DNA of 52,801 bases, taken from Bryobacteraceae bacterium. Its GTDB lineage: Bacteria; Acidobacteriota; Terriglobia; Bryobacterales; Bryobacteraceae. The notes under the pieces are model-generated. The model was given only the letters and a program-made list of their open reading frames with translations, ran no database searches and was not told the DNA's origin. The position numbers and the translations under genes are program-made. Shown here in pieces: positions 8,808 to 16,796 of this stretch. The stretch is from positions 1-52,801 of the forward strand of contig JANXAE010000003.1 in the NCBI GenBank assembly GCA_025062235.1. The letters are read 5' to 3'. The first letter of the stretch is position 1. Each line of letters starts with the position of its first letter.

Positions 8808-9476
8808 ATGCGGGTTTGCCAGTGGCGCCAGCTGGGACGCATCGGCTACGGCGAGGCGCTGCGCATCCAGCGCGAGCTGGTGGAGAAGCGCAAGCAGGGG
8901 GCGATCCCCGACCAGTTGCTTCTGCTCGAACACCCGCACGTAATCACGCTGGGGCGCAACGGGCGGCTCGAGAACTTGCTCGCCACGCCGGCGGCACTCG
9001 AACGCGCAGGGATCGAGTTCTTTCACACGGACCGCGGCGGGGACATTACCTATCACGGGCCGGGCCAGGTGGTGGGGTATCCCATACTGGATCTGCGCGG
9101 GTGGCGCAAGGACGTGGTGGCTTACGTACGGGGCCTCGAGCAGGTGATCATCCTCGCGCTCGAGCGCTTCGGCCTCCGGGGCGAGCGCGAGGCAGGACGC
9201 ACGGGCGTGTGGATCGGCGGGCGCAAGATCGCGGCCATCGGCGTGCACGTCAGCCGCTGGGTAACCTCCCACGGCTTCGCATTCAACGTTTCGACCGATC
9301 TCAGTTACTTCCGCTACATCGTGCCCTGCGGCCTGAGCGCGCCGGTGACCTCCATGTGGGAGCTGGGGGTGCGGGCCGGCTCGGAGCAGGTTCACGTCGC
9401 CCTGGTCGAAGCCTTTGCACGCGTGTTTGAATGCGAGATGATAAGTCCGGTGATCCCGGTGGAGCAGGCAAGATGA
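8808..9476 (+). CDS. lipB: Octanoyl-[ACP]:protein N-octanoyltransferase LipB
   Basis: A 222-residue enzyme that moves octanoyl groups from acyl carrier protein to the lipoyl-domain lysine, the first step of de novo lipoylation. The family signatures are clear: LLEHPHVITLGRNG (39-52), RGGDITYHGPGQ (76-87), Lys140 in GGRKIAAIGVHV, and the acyl-carrying Cys174 in VPCGLSAPVTSM. Length is typical. It overlaps the start of the E2 gene by four bases (ATGA), so the modifying enzyme and its target are coupled. lipA is not in the window. Confidence 0.95.
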   Translation: MRVCQWRQLGRIGYGEALRIQRELVEKRKQGAIPDQLLLLEHPHVITLGRNGRLENLLATPAALERAGIEFFHTDRGGDITYHGPGQVVGYPILDLRGWRKDVVAYVRGLEQVIILALERFGLRGEREAGRTGVWIGGRKIAAIGVHVSRWVTSHGFAFNVSTDLSYFRYIVPCGLSAPVTSMWELGVRAGSEQVHVALVEAFARVFECEMISPVIPVEQAR

Positions 9477-10813
9477 TAGACGTCGTCATGCCCCAGATGG
9501 GCGAGAGCATCGTCGAAGGCACGGTCACCCGGTGGCTCAAGAAGCCGGGCGAACGCGTCCAGCGCGACGAACCGCTGTTTGAAATCTCCACCGACAAGGT
9601 GGACACCGAGATTCCCGCGCCGGCGACGGGCACGCTGGCCGAAATCCTGGTCGCCGAGGGCCAGACCGTGCCGATCAACACGGTCGTCGCGCGCATTGAC
9701 GAAACCGCGGCGGAAGTGGCGGCGCCTCCGGCCGCCGCACCGGCAGAGGCCCCGGCGGTCGAGAGTCCGGCACCCAGCCCTCTCACGGAACGGGGTCCGG
9801 TCGGCCCTGTGGTAGCCACGCCCGAGCGTCCGGCGGAGGTTGCCGAAGCTCCTGCGGAGGCGGTGGGCCCGCTGTCGCCGCTGGTGCGCAAGATGCTGCG
9901 CGAGCACAACCTGGATCCGAGGCTGATCAAGGGCACGGGGCAGGGTGGCCGCATCACCAAGCAGGACGTGGAAGCGTTCCTCGCGGCGAGAGCGCGTGAA
10001 GCGGCAGCACCCCAGCCACCGCCAACGCCCGCGGCGCCCCCCGTGACCGCAGCAGCCGCAACGCCCCAGCCGCCGGCAGCCGCGCCCGAGATTCCGCCCG
10101 TCGCGAGACCCGAGCCGGCGAAGATCCGCATCGAACCGATGAGCATCATGCGGCAGAAGATCGCCGAACACATGATCCTAAGCAAGCGCACATCGGCGCA
10201 CGTAACCACGATTCACCGCGTGGACATGACGCGGGTGGCGCGCATGCGCGAACGCTACAAGTCCGAAGTCCAGCAGCGATACGGCTTCTCGCTGACCTAC
10301 CTGCCTTTCATCACGCGGGCGGCGGCGCAAGCCCTGCGCGCCTTCCCCATCGTCAACGCCTCGATCGAAGGCAACAACATCGTCTATCACAACGAAATCA
10401 ACATCGGGATCGCCGTCGCGCTGGAGAACGGGCTCATCGTGCCTGTCATCCGGAACGCGGACGAAAAGAGCGTCATCGGTTTGCAACGCGCCATCGTGGA
10501 CCTGGCCACGCGGGCCCGCTCGCGGCAGCTCAAGCCGGACGAGGTGCACGGCGGCACCTTCTCGATCACCAATTTCGGCAGCTTCGGAAGTCTAACGGCC
10601 ACGCCCATCATCAACCAGCCGCAAGTGGCCATCCTGGGCGTCGGCGCGGTGGAAAAAGCTCCCGTGGTGGTGGACGACGACAAGATCGCCATCCGCAGCG
10701 TGTGTCTGCTCTCGCTGACCTTCGATCACCGCCTGATAGACGGCGCGCTGGCGGACCAGTTCATGCAGAAGATCAAGTCGGTGCTGGAGAACTGGTCGGA
10801 AGAGGTTCTGTGA
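9473..10813 (+). CDS. Dihydrolipoamide acyltransferase (E2) of a 2-oxoacid dehydrogenase complex
   Basis: I start this 446-residue protein at the ATG overlapping the lipB stop; a GGAG site lies upstream and the protein then begins directly with the lipoyl domain. That domain spans about 1-78, with Lys42 in ISTDKVDTEI as the lipoylation site. An Ala/Pro-rich linker follows, then an E3/E1-binding domain near 135-175 (LVRKMLREHNLDP, GRITKQDVEAFL). A second Ala/Pro linker leads to the catalytic domain from about 220. Its active-site motif DHRLIDG lies near the C terminus. The acyl specificity (acetyl, succinyl or branched) cannot be settled. No E1 gene is present. Confidence 0.92.
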   Translation: MIDVVMPQMGESIVEGTVTRWLKKPGERVQRDEPLFEISTDKVDTEIPAPATGTLAEILVAEGQTVPINTVVARIDETAAEVAAPPAAAPAEAPAVESPAPSPLTERGPVGPVVATPERPAEVAEAPAEAVGPLSPLVRKMLREHNLDPRLIKGTGQGGRITKQDVEAFLAARAREAAAPQPPPTPAAPPVTAAAATPQPPAAAPEIPPVARPEPAKIRIEPMSIMRQKIAEHMILSKRTSAHVTTIHRVDMTRVARMRERYKSEVQQRYGFSLTYLPFITRAAAQALRAFPIVNASIEGNNIVYHNEINIGIAVALENGLIVPVIRNADEKSVIGLQRAIVDLATRARSRQLKPDEVHGGTFSITNFGSFGSLTATPIINQPQVAILGVGAVEKAPVVVDDDKIAIRSVCLLSLTFDHRLIDGALADQFMQKIKSVLENWSEEVL

Positions 10814-11922
10814 CGCGGCGGCAATTCCCGCGAAATCTGGCGTGGCTGGCGGGCGTGCTGGCCGCAGGAGGCGAGCGGGCGCTGGCGCAACGCTCGCTGC
10901 TCGAGCGGCGCGCTCCGGCGGGCATGATCTGGCTCAACGCCAACGAAAACCCCGACGGTCCCTGCCCGCAAGCCATCGAGGCCATGCGACAGGCCTTGCC
11001 GCAAGCTTGGCGTTACCATTTTTCGGAATTCCCCGATATCTACGCCGCCGTCGCTCGCAGCGAAGGTCTCGCGGCCGAGCAGGTGCTGGTAGGCGCCGGC
11101 TCGAGCGAAGTGCTCTGCGCCGCGGTGCATGCCTTTACCTCGCCCGCGCGGCCCCTGATCCTGCCGGAGCCCACGTACGAGTTGCCGGCGGAGCTCGCCG
11201 TGGCTCTGGGCCGGCGCGTCATTCGCGTTCCTCTCACCGAGGGGTATCTTGCCGATGTCGAACGTCTGGCGAGGGAGGCTGCCCAGGCTGGTGGCGGGCT
11301 GATTTACCTGTGCAACCCGAACAACCCCACATCGGCCTTGCTTCCGGAAGGGCGCCTGAAGTGGCTGACGGAGAACCTGCCGCCGGAAACGCTCCTTCTG
11401 GTGGACGAAGCGTACCTGCACTACGTCGAGGGTGCCGAGCAGATCAGCGCCCTTCGGTACGTCCGCGAGGGCGCGCCTGTGGTGGTCACGCGCACCTTCT
11501 CGAAGATCTACGGGATGGCGGGCTTGCGGGTCGGTTTTGGCTGCGCGCGTGCGGACCTGATCCGGCGCATGAGACCCTTCCGCAGCGGGGTGATTTCCTG
11601 GGTGAGCGCACAGGCGGCGCTGGCCGCCCTCGCCGAGGCGCCGCGGCTGATTCCCGAGCGCCGGCAGCGCCTGGCGCGCATCCGGGGCGAGCTCTGCGCG
11701 TGGCTGCGGGAGCGGGGCTTCGAGTACATCGAGCCGCAGGCGAACTTCGTGATGATCCGGGTGAACCGGGACGTCCGGACGGTGATCGAGGCCCTTTGGG
11801 AACGCGGCATCGCCGTCGGGCGGCCCTTCCCGCCGCTTGATCACATGCTCCGGGTTTCGATTGGCACCTCCGTCGAGATGACGCGCTTCCGCGAGGTATT
11901 CGAGCAGGTCCTGTCCGGTTGA
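10810..11922 (+). CDS. Tat-exported class I/II aminotransferase, histidinol-phosphate aminotransferase-like
   Basis: The GTG start overlaps the E2 stop by four bases and has an AGAGG site. The 370-residue protein opens with a twin-arginine signal: TRRQFPRN, then the hydrophobic LAWLAGVLAAGG, then ALAQ at the likely cleavage site. The mature part is a fold-type-I PLP enzyme close to HisC: NANENPDGP (43-51), LCNPNNPTS (167-175), DEAYLHY (199-205) and Lys232 in RTFSKIYGMAGLR, the PLP lysine. The C-terminal RVSIGTS supplies the substrate-carboxylate arginine region. Catalytic residues look intact, so it is probably an active enzyme folded with PLP before export. The substrate is unknown; it need not act in histidine synthesis. 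Confidence 0.85.
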   Translation: MTRRQFPRNLAWLAGVLAAGGERALAQRSLLERRAPAGMIWLNANENPDGPCPQAIEAMRQALPQAWRYHFSEFPDIYAAVARSEGLAAEQVLVGAGSSEVLCAAVHAFTSPARPLILPEPTYELPAELAVALGRRVIRVPLTEGYLADVERLAREAAQAGGGLIYLCNPNNPTSALLPEGRLKWLTENLPPETLLLVDEAYLHYVEGAEQISALRYVREGAPVVVTRTFSKIYGMAGLRVGFGCARADLIRRMRPFRSGVISWVSAQAALAALAEAPRLIPERRQRLARIRGELCAWLRERGFEYIEPQANFVMIRVNRDVRTVIEALWERGIAVGRPFPPLDHMLRVSIGTSVEMTRFREVFEQVLSG

Positions 11923-11928
11923 GCAACC

Positions 11929-12144
11929 TCAGCGGCGGGCCAGCAGCCAGAGAATCAGCGTCAACAGCACGCTGAGCAGGATCGAAGTTCCCAGGGGGAA
12001 GTAAAAGACCCAGTTCTTGCCGCGAAAGACGAGGTCCCCGGGCAGCTTGCCGATCGGGATGGGCAAGCGCGGCAGGATGCTGATCAGGGCGCCGACGAGG
12101 ATGAGCACGGCGCCGAGGATGATCAGGAAGCGTCCCAAGGCCAT
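11929..12144 (-). CDS. DUF2905 small membrane protein
   Basis: This 71-residue protein matches DUF2905 over its full length. An N-terminal helix (FLIILGAVLILVGALISIL) is followed by the family core PIPIGKLPGDLVFRGKNWVFYFPLGTS and a second helix (ILLSVLLTLILWLLARR). It is a two-helix inner-membrane protein of unknown function. It is convergent with the aminotransferase gene, six bases away. About 200 bases separate it from the peptidase gene upstream on the same strand; in that gap I see no gene or clear regulatory element. Confidence 0.85.
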   Translation of the reverse strand: MALGRFLIILGAVLILVGALISILPRLPIPIGKLPGDLVFRGKNWVFYFPLGTSILLSVLLTLILWLLARR

Positions 12145-12348
12145 ACAAGCTCTATTTTCGCCGGTCGGCCCATCCGGTCGCGGTTCCGACGGGGGCGGCC
12201 AGTGCCGGGGGTTCGCCGCGGCGCGTGCGCCCCGCCCGAGCGCGCGGGCTGCGGCCGAAGACGCCTCGGTGCCGTTCTACGCGACCGCGCCAGCGGGAGA
12301 GTCGTCGCCCAAAAGGAAGGTCAGCCGTCGTTCGGTCGGTCGCCCGGA

Positions 12349-14400
12349 TCAGCGAGGCCCCGGTGCCGCCCCCGTCTGCCAGAGCATGAAGGCTACTTCC
12401 AGAGCCAAGTCCCTTGCCCGCCGCGACACGGGCAGACCGGCAGAGTGTCCGGCGCGGGGCTCGTCCAGAAGCAGGACAGGTTTGCCTGACGCTGTGGCCG
12501 CCTGCAGCCGTGCGGCCATTTTGCGGGCGTGCAGAGGCGCCACCCGCGTATCGGCCTCTCCCGTGACCAGCAGCACCGCCGGGTACCTCACGCCATCGCG
12601 CACGCGGTGATAGGGCGAGTAGGCGTGGAGGTAGCGGAATTGCTCGGGATCGTCCGCCGATCCGTATTCGGAAACCCAGTATCTTGCGACCAGGAAGCGA
12701 TGGTAGCGGAGCATGTCGAGGAGCGGGTACCGGCAGACGACCGCAGCGAACAGCTCGGGACGCTGCGTCATGGCAGCGCCGACCAGCAGGCCGCCGTTGG
12801 AGGTCCCGTAGATGGCGAGACGAGAGGGCGAGGTGTAGCCGTTGCGGGTCAGCCACTCGGCCGCGGCGATGAAATCGTCGAACACGTTCTGCTTGCGCTC
12901 GAGCATCCCGGCGCGATGCCACTGTTCGCCGAACTCCGAACCGCCGCGCAGGTTGGGAAGCGCGAACACGCCTCCCTGCTCGGCCCATATTACCGCCAGC
13001 TCGGAGAACGAGGGCGTCATGCTAATGTTGAAGCCTCCGTAGCCGGTCAGCAGCACGGGTCGTTGCCCGTCCCGCCGCAGGCCGCGACGATGCAGCAGGA
13101 ACATGGGCACCCGCGTGCCGTCGCGCGAGGAGTACCAGACTTGCCGGAGCTGGAAATCGCGGCTGGCCACCGGCACGCTGCGGCGGAACCAGATCTGCTG
13201 CGCGCCGCTTGCGACTTCGTGGCGGAAGACGACTTGCGGGATATGGAAGGAGGCAAAGCCGTAGAAGATCTCGCCGCTCTCCCAGCGCCCGTTGATGTCG
13301 GAGATGGCGCCCATGGATGGCAAACGCACTTGCCGGAGCAACCGGCCGTCGGCATCGAACACACGCAACCGGGAACGCACGTTCTCCAGCGTGCTGATGA
13401 AGAGGCGGCCGCCGGCGGCCGCCATGTGTTCGATGACCGCCGGCCCTTCGGGGACGACTTCCCGCCAGTCGTCGGGAGCGGGCTTCGCCCACTCGCCCGC
13501 CATCACGCGCCAGTTGGGCGCCTTCCAATTGGTAAGCACGAAGAACCGTTCGCCTGCGGGATGAACGAAGAAAGCAGCCGGAATGTTCCGGGCGATGGGG
13601 CGGACGGCTCCGCTGCCGCGATCCAGGAAGAAGGCGTCGGTGCGGTCGCCGGCGGAACCGTAGAGGACGTGGAGCAGCAAGCGGCGGCCATCGCCCGTCA
13701 AGCGGGCCGTGATCGCGGTCTCCGGGCCGTAACCCTGCCCGAAGATCTCGCGATCGGCGGCGCTGCCCGAGGCGAGCGCGCGCCAGTAGACGCGGGGCCC
13801 ATGAGGCGTGAAGCGGCTGTAGTAGAAACCCTCGCGGGCCGCAAGCAGCGCGACGGAGTGGTAGCGCGCCCGCGGGAGGGAGAAAGGAAGATCGCGCCGT
13901 GCTTCCACATCGAAGAACCGCACCTCGACCTCGTCCTCGCCGCCCCGGCGCACGCCGTAGGCGAGCCAGCCACCGTCGGCGGCCACGTCCATCAGACGGA
14001 TAGAGACGGTCCGGTCGGGGCTCAGGGGATGGGGATCCACCAGGACCTCTTCCCGTGCGCCGGCTCCGCGGCGCATACATAACACGTACTGCTCCTGATC
14101 GGCGCGGCGGCGCAGGTAGAAGTACCGCCCGGCGCGCTCCTGGGGCATCTGCATCGCATCGGCGCGCATCAGATCGGCCAGGCGGCGTTCGATTCCGGCC
14201 CGTGCGGGCAGGTCCTCCAGCAGGCGGCGGGCGTGACGATCCTGCGCCTCGATCCAAGCGCGGCTCTCCGACGTAGAGGACTCCTCGAGCCAGCGATAGG
14301 GATCCACGATCTCGACGCCGTGAAGGACCTCGCGGACTTCGACGACCGGCGCCGAGGGCGGTTGCTGGAGCCAAAGCAGGGCGATCAGCGTCGGCAGCAT
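12349..14400 (-). CDS. Prolyl oligopeptidase family serine peptidase (S9A), probably exported
   Basis: This 683-residue S9A peptidase has a short signal-like start (MLPTLIALLWLQQPPSAP). The N-terminal cap begins DPYRWLEES, and a seven-blade propeller covers about 70-420. The alpha/beta-hydrolase domain carries Ser534 in IYGTSNGGLL, Asp617 in GEADTRVAP and His652 in RAGHSAG, a complete triad. The GGFN oxyanion region (GYGGFNISMTPSFS) is also present. It cleaves short peptides after proline. The ATG follows the ybdD-like stop by one base, so it is translated in the cstA operon. That fits peptide breakdown beside a CstA-type peptide or pyruvate transporter. Confidence 0.9.
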   Translation of the reverse strand: MLPTLIALLWLQQPPSAPVVEVREVLHGVEIVDPYRWLEESSTSESRAWIEAQDRHARRLLEDLPARAGIERRLADLMRADAMQMPQERAGRYFYLRRRADQEQYVLCMRRGAGAREEVLVDPHPLSPDRTVSIRLMDVAADGGWLAYGVRRGGEDEVEVRFFDVEARRDLPFSLPRARYHSVALLAAREGFYYSRFTPHGPRVYWRALASGSAADREIFGQGYGPETAITARLTGDGRRLLLHVLYGSAGDRTDAFFLDRGSGAVRPIARNIPAAFFVHPAGERFFVLTNWKAPNWRVMAGEWAKPAPDDWREVVPEGPAVIEHMAAAGGRLFISTLENVRSRLRVFDADGRLLRQVRLPSMGAISDINGRWESGEIFYGFASFHIPQVVFRHEVASGAQQIWFRRSVPVASRDFQLRQVWYSSRDGTRVPMFLLHRRGLRRDGQRPVLLTGYGGFNISMTPSFSELAVIWAEQGGVFALPNLRGGSEFGEQWHRAGMLERKQNVFDDFIAAAEWLTRNGYTSPSRLAIYGTSNGGLLVGAAMTQRPELFAAVVCRYPLLDMLRYHRFLVARYWVSEYGSADDPEQFRYLHAYSPYHRVRDGVRYPAVLLVTGEADTRVAPLHARKMAARLQAATASGKPVLLLDEPRAGHSAGLPVSRRARDLALEVAFMLWQTGAAPGPR

Positions 14401-14401
14401 C

Positions 14402-14578
14402 TCAACAGCACCTCGGACGTACGAAACGGGCCTTCAGGCGCTCGTCGCAGAACTTTCGCCAAGCCTCGGGCGAAGGCGCTTGCCCGTGGGCGGCCAGATG
14501 GCGCCGATACGCGTTCTCATCCGCCAGCTCCCGGAGCAACTCGAGCAGCAGCGAAGTCCAGTGACGAAGGCGGCTCAT
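14402..14578 (-). CDS. YbdD/YjiX-type CstA-associated small protein
   Basis: This 58-residue protein overlaps the cstA stop by four bases (ATGA) and has a GGAGGAG site. Its second half, [12 protein letters not shown] then [15 protein letters not shown], and the C-terminal Arg-Cys-Cys match the YbdD/YjiX family (PF04328). That family lies next to CstA-type transporters and in some bacteria carries selenocysteine near the end. Here the final codons are TGC TGT followed by TGA, so both residues are ordinary cysteines. The Cys-Cys tail may bind metal or form a redox pair; the family's function is not established. The peptidase gene starts one base after its stop. Confidence 0.85.
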   Translation of the reverse strand: MSRLRHWTSLLLELLRELADENAYRRHLAAHGQAPSPEAWRKFCDERLKARFVRPRCC

Positions 14579-16631
14579 ATCTCCTCCGCTCTCAGTTGGG
14601 TCATGACGAAGGGCGCCTCGCACAGGCGCGCCTCCTTCTTGCCACTCAGCACGCCGTACCAGACGCGCACCGAATCGGCGAGAATCAGCAGCACCAACAC
14701 CAGGAAGATGGCGCAGACCACCGCGTCCAGCCGCGCGTTGAAAATGAGTCGTTGCGCCTCGGCGACGTTGGCGGCGGCGCCCGTGCGGATGGCGTGTTCG
14801 AGGGCAGCGGCCTGGGCCAGGAATCCGATGCGAGGTTCGGGCGAGAACAGCTTCTGCCAGGCCGCGGTGAAGGTGGTGGCCAGCAGCCAGGCCAGCGGCA
14901 GGCAGGTGATCCACATGTAGCGAGCGCCGTGCATCTTGACGAGGATGGTGGTGGCCACGCACAGCGCAATGGCCGCCAACAGTTGGTTGGCGATGCCGAA
15001 CAGAGGCCACAGGGAATTGATGCCGCCCAGAGGGTCCAGCACCCCCTGGTAGAGGAAGTAACCCCAGGCGAGCACCACGGCGGCGCTGGTGAAGATGACG
15101 CCGGGCATCCAGCTCGTGCGGCCCAGCGGTTTCCAGAGGTGGCCCAGCAGGTCCTGGAGCATGAAGCGCGCCGCACGCGTTCCGGCATCCACGATGGTGA
15201 GAATGAACAGGGCCTCGAACATGATGGCGAAGTGGTACCAGAAGCCGAGCAGGCTTCGGCCCACCGAGCTGGCGAAGATGTGCGCCATACCGAGCGCCAG
15301 CGAGGGGGCGCCTCCGGTGCGGAAAAACAGCGTATGCTCGCCCACTTCGCGGGCGAGCTGCTCCATTTCCCCGGGCGTCACCGGGAAGCCCCAGGCGGTG
15401 ATGGTGGCCGTGGCAGCCTCCGGCGTGTGGCCGACCACGCCTGCCGGCGAGTTCACGGCAAAATAGACGCCAGGCGAGAGCGCGCACGCCGCGATCATGG
15501 CCATGATGGCAACGAAGCTTTCCAGCGCCATGGCGCCGTAGCCCACCGGCCAGGCATGCCACTCGCGCGCGATCATCTTGGGGGTAGTGCCGGAGGCGAT
15601 CAGCGAGTGGAAGCCGGAGATCGCGCGCAGGCGATGGTGATGAAACAGAAGGGGAAGATGTTGCCTGCGAAGATGGGCCCCGTCCCGTCGGCGAAGCGCG
15701 TCAGCGGGGGCAATTGCAACTGAGGCCGCACGGCCAGGATGCCGGCGGCCAGCAGGAAGACGACGCCCAATTTGACGAAGGTGCTCAGGTAATCGCGCGG
15801 GGCAAGCAAAAGCCAGACCGGCAACGCGCTGGCGAAGAAGCCATACACGATCACCGCGATGGCGAGGGCCGGGCCGGAGAGCGTGAACAGGGGCGCCAGC
15901 GTGGGCGACGCGGCCACCCACTCGCCGGCCAGGATGGCCAGCACGACCAGCGCGAATCCGATGAGAGAGACCTCCAGAACCTTCCCGGGACGCCAGTAGC
16001 GCAGGTACAGGCCCATGAAGACCGCAATGGGCATGGTGCAGGCGATGGTAAACGTGCCCCAGGGACTCCCTTTGAGGGCGTTGACCACGACCAGAGCCAC
16101 GACCGCCAGCAAGATCGTGATGATCAGCAGTACCGTCACCAGCGCCGTGGCGCCTCCCAGCCGCCCGATCTCTTCGCGTGCGATCTGGCCCAGCGACTTG
16201 CCGTCGCGCCGCATGGAGGCGAACAGGATCATGAAGTCCTGCACGCAGCCCCCCAGCACGGCGCCGACGATGATCCACAGGGTGCCCGGCAGGTAGCCGA
16301 ACTGCGCGGCCAGCACGGGACCCACCAAGGGGCCGGGCCCCGCAATGGCGGCGAAATGATGACCGAACAGAATCCACTTGTTGGTGGGCTCGTAATCGTG
16401 ACCGTTGCGCAGCCGTTCGGCGGGCGTGGCGCGCTCGTTGTCCAGGCGCATCACACGCGCCCCGATGAAGCGCGCGTAGAAGCGGAACCCCACCAGGTAG
16501 GTGCAGACGGCGGCCACGATGAGCCACACCGAGTTGACCGGCTCGCCGCGGTTCAGGGCGATGCCACCCAAGGCGAACGCGGCCGCCACCGAAACGGCGG
16601 CCCACACCAGATGTCCCACCAGCTTGCGCAT
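14575..16631 (-). pseudogene. cstA: Carbon starvation protein CstA, split by a single-base frameshift
   Basis: CstA is a multi-helix inner-membrane transporter of peptides or pyruvate. The N-terminal two-thirds (16631 to about 15625) reads [19 protein letters not shown], then [13 protein letters not shown] and [16 protein letters not shown]. It runs off frame after CFITIACA and stops at 15600. The rest continues in another frame as [18 protein letters not shown] to the stop at 14575. Restoring one G in TGC(G)GCG within 15622-15629 gives the family sequence IACGAISGFH. Both parts are otherwise well conserved. It could be an assembly error in a GC run or a real, recent mutation. A start at 16682 has a better ribosome site (GGAGG), but homology favours 16631. 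Confidence 0.85.
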
Positions 16632-16796
16632 CGAAACGATCGTAACCCGAAGCTGCACGCGCGGGCGAACCTTGCGTGCCATGCCGGCCTCCGGCAGCGG
16701 CTGCGCTGCCGCTTGGCGGGACTCGGGTTTCGTGGGCAAGTCGCGTCGCCCGGAGGCCCGGGCGGTGGCGAACCGCCGGCCCCGCGAGCGGCGCAC

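Noticed and set aside
14402-14410. Selenocysteine at the end of the YbdD-like protein
   Set aside because: The two terminal residues are encoded by TGC and TGT, and the TGA that follows is one base before the next gene's ATG. It is the stop, not a Sec codon.
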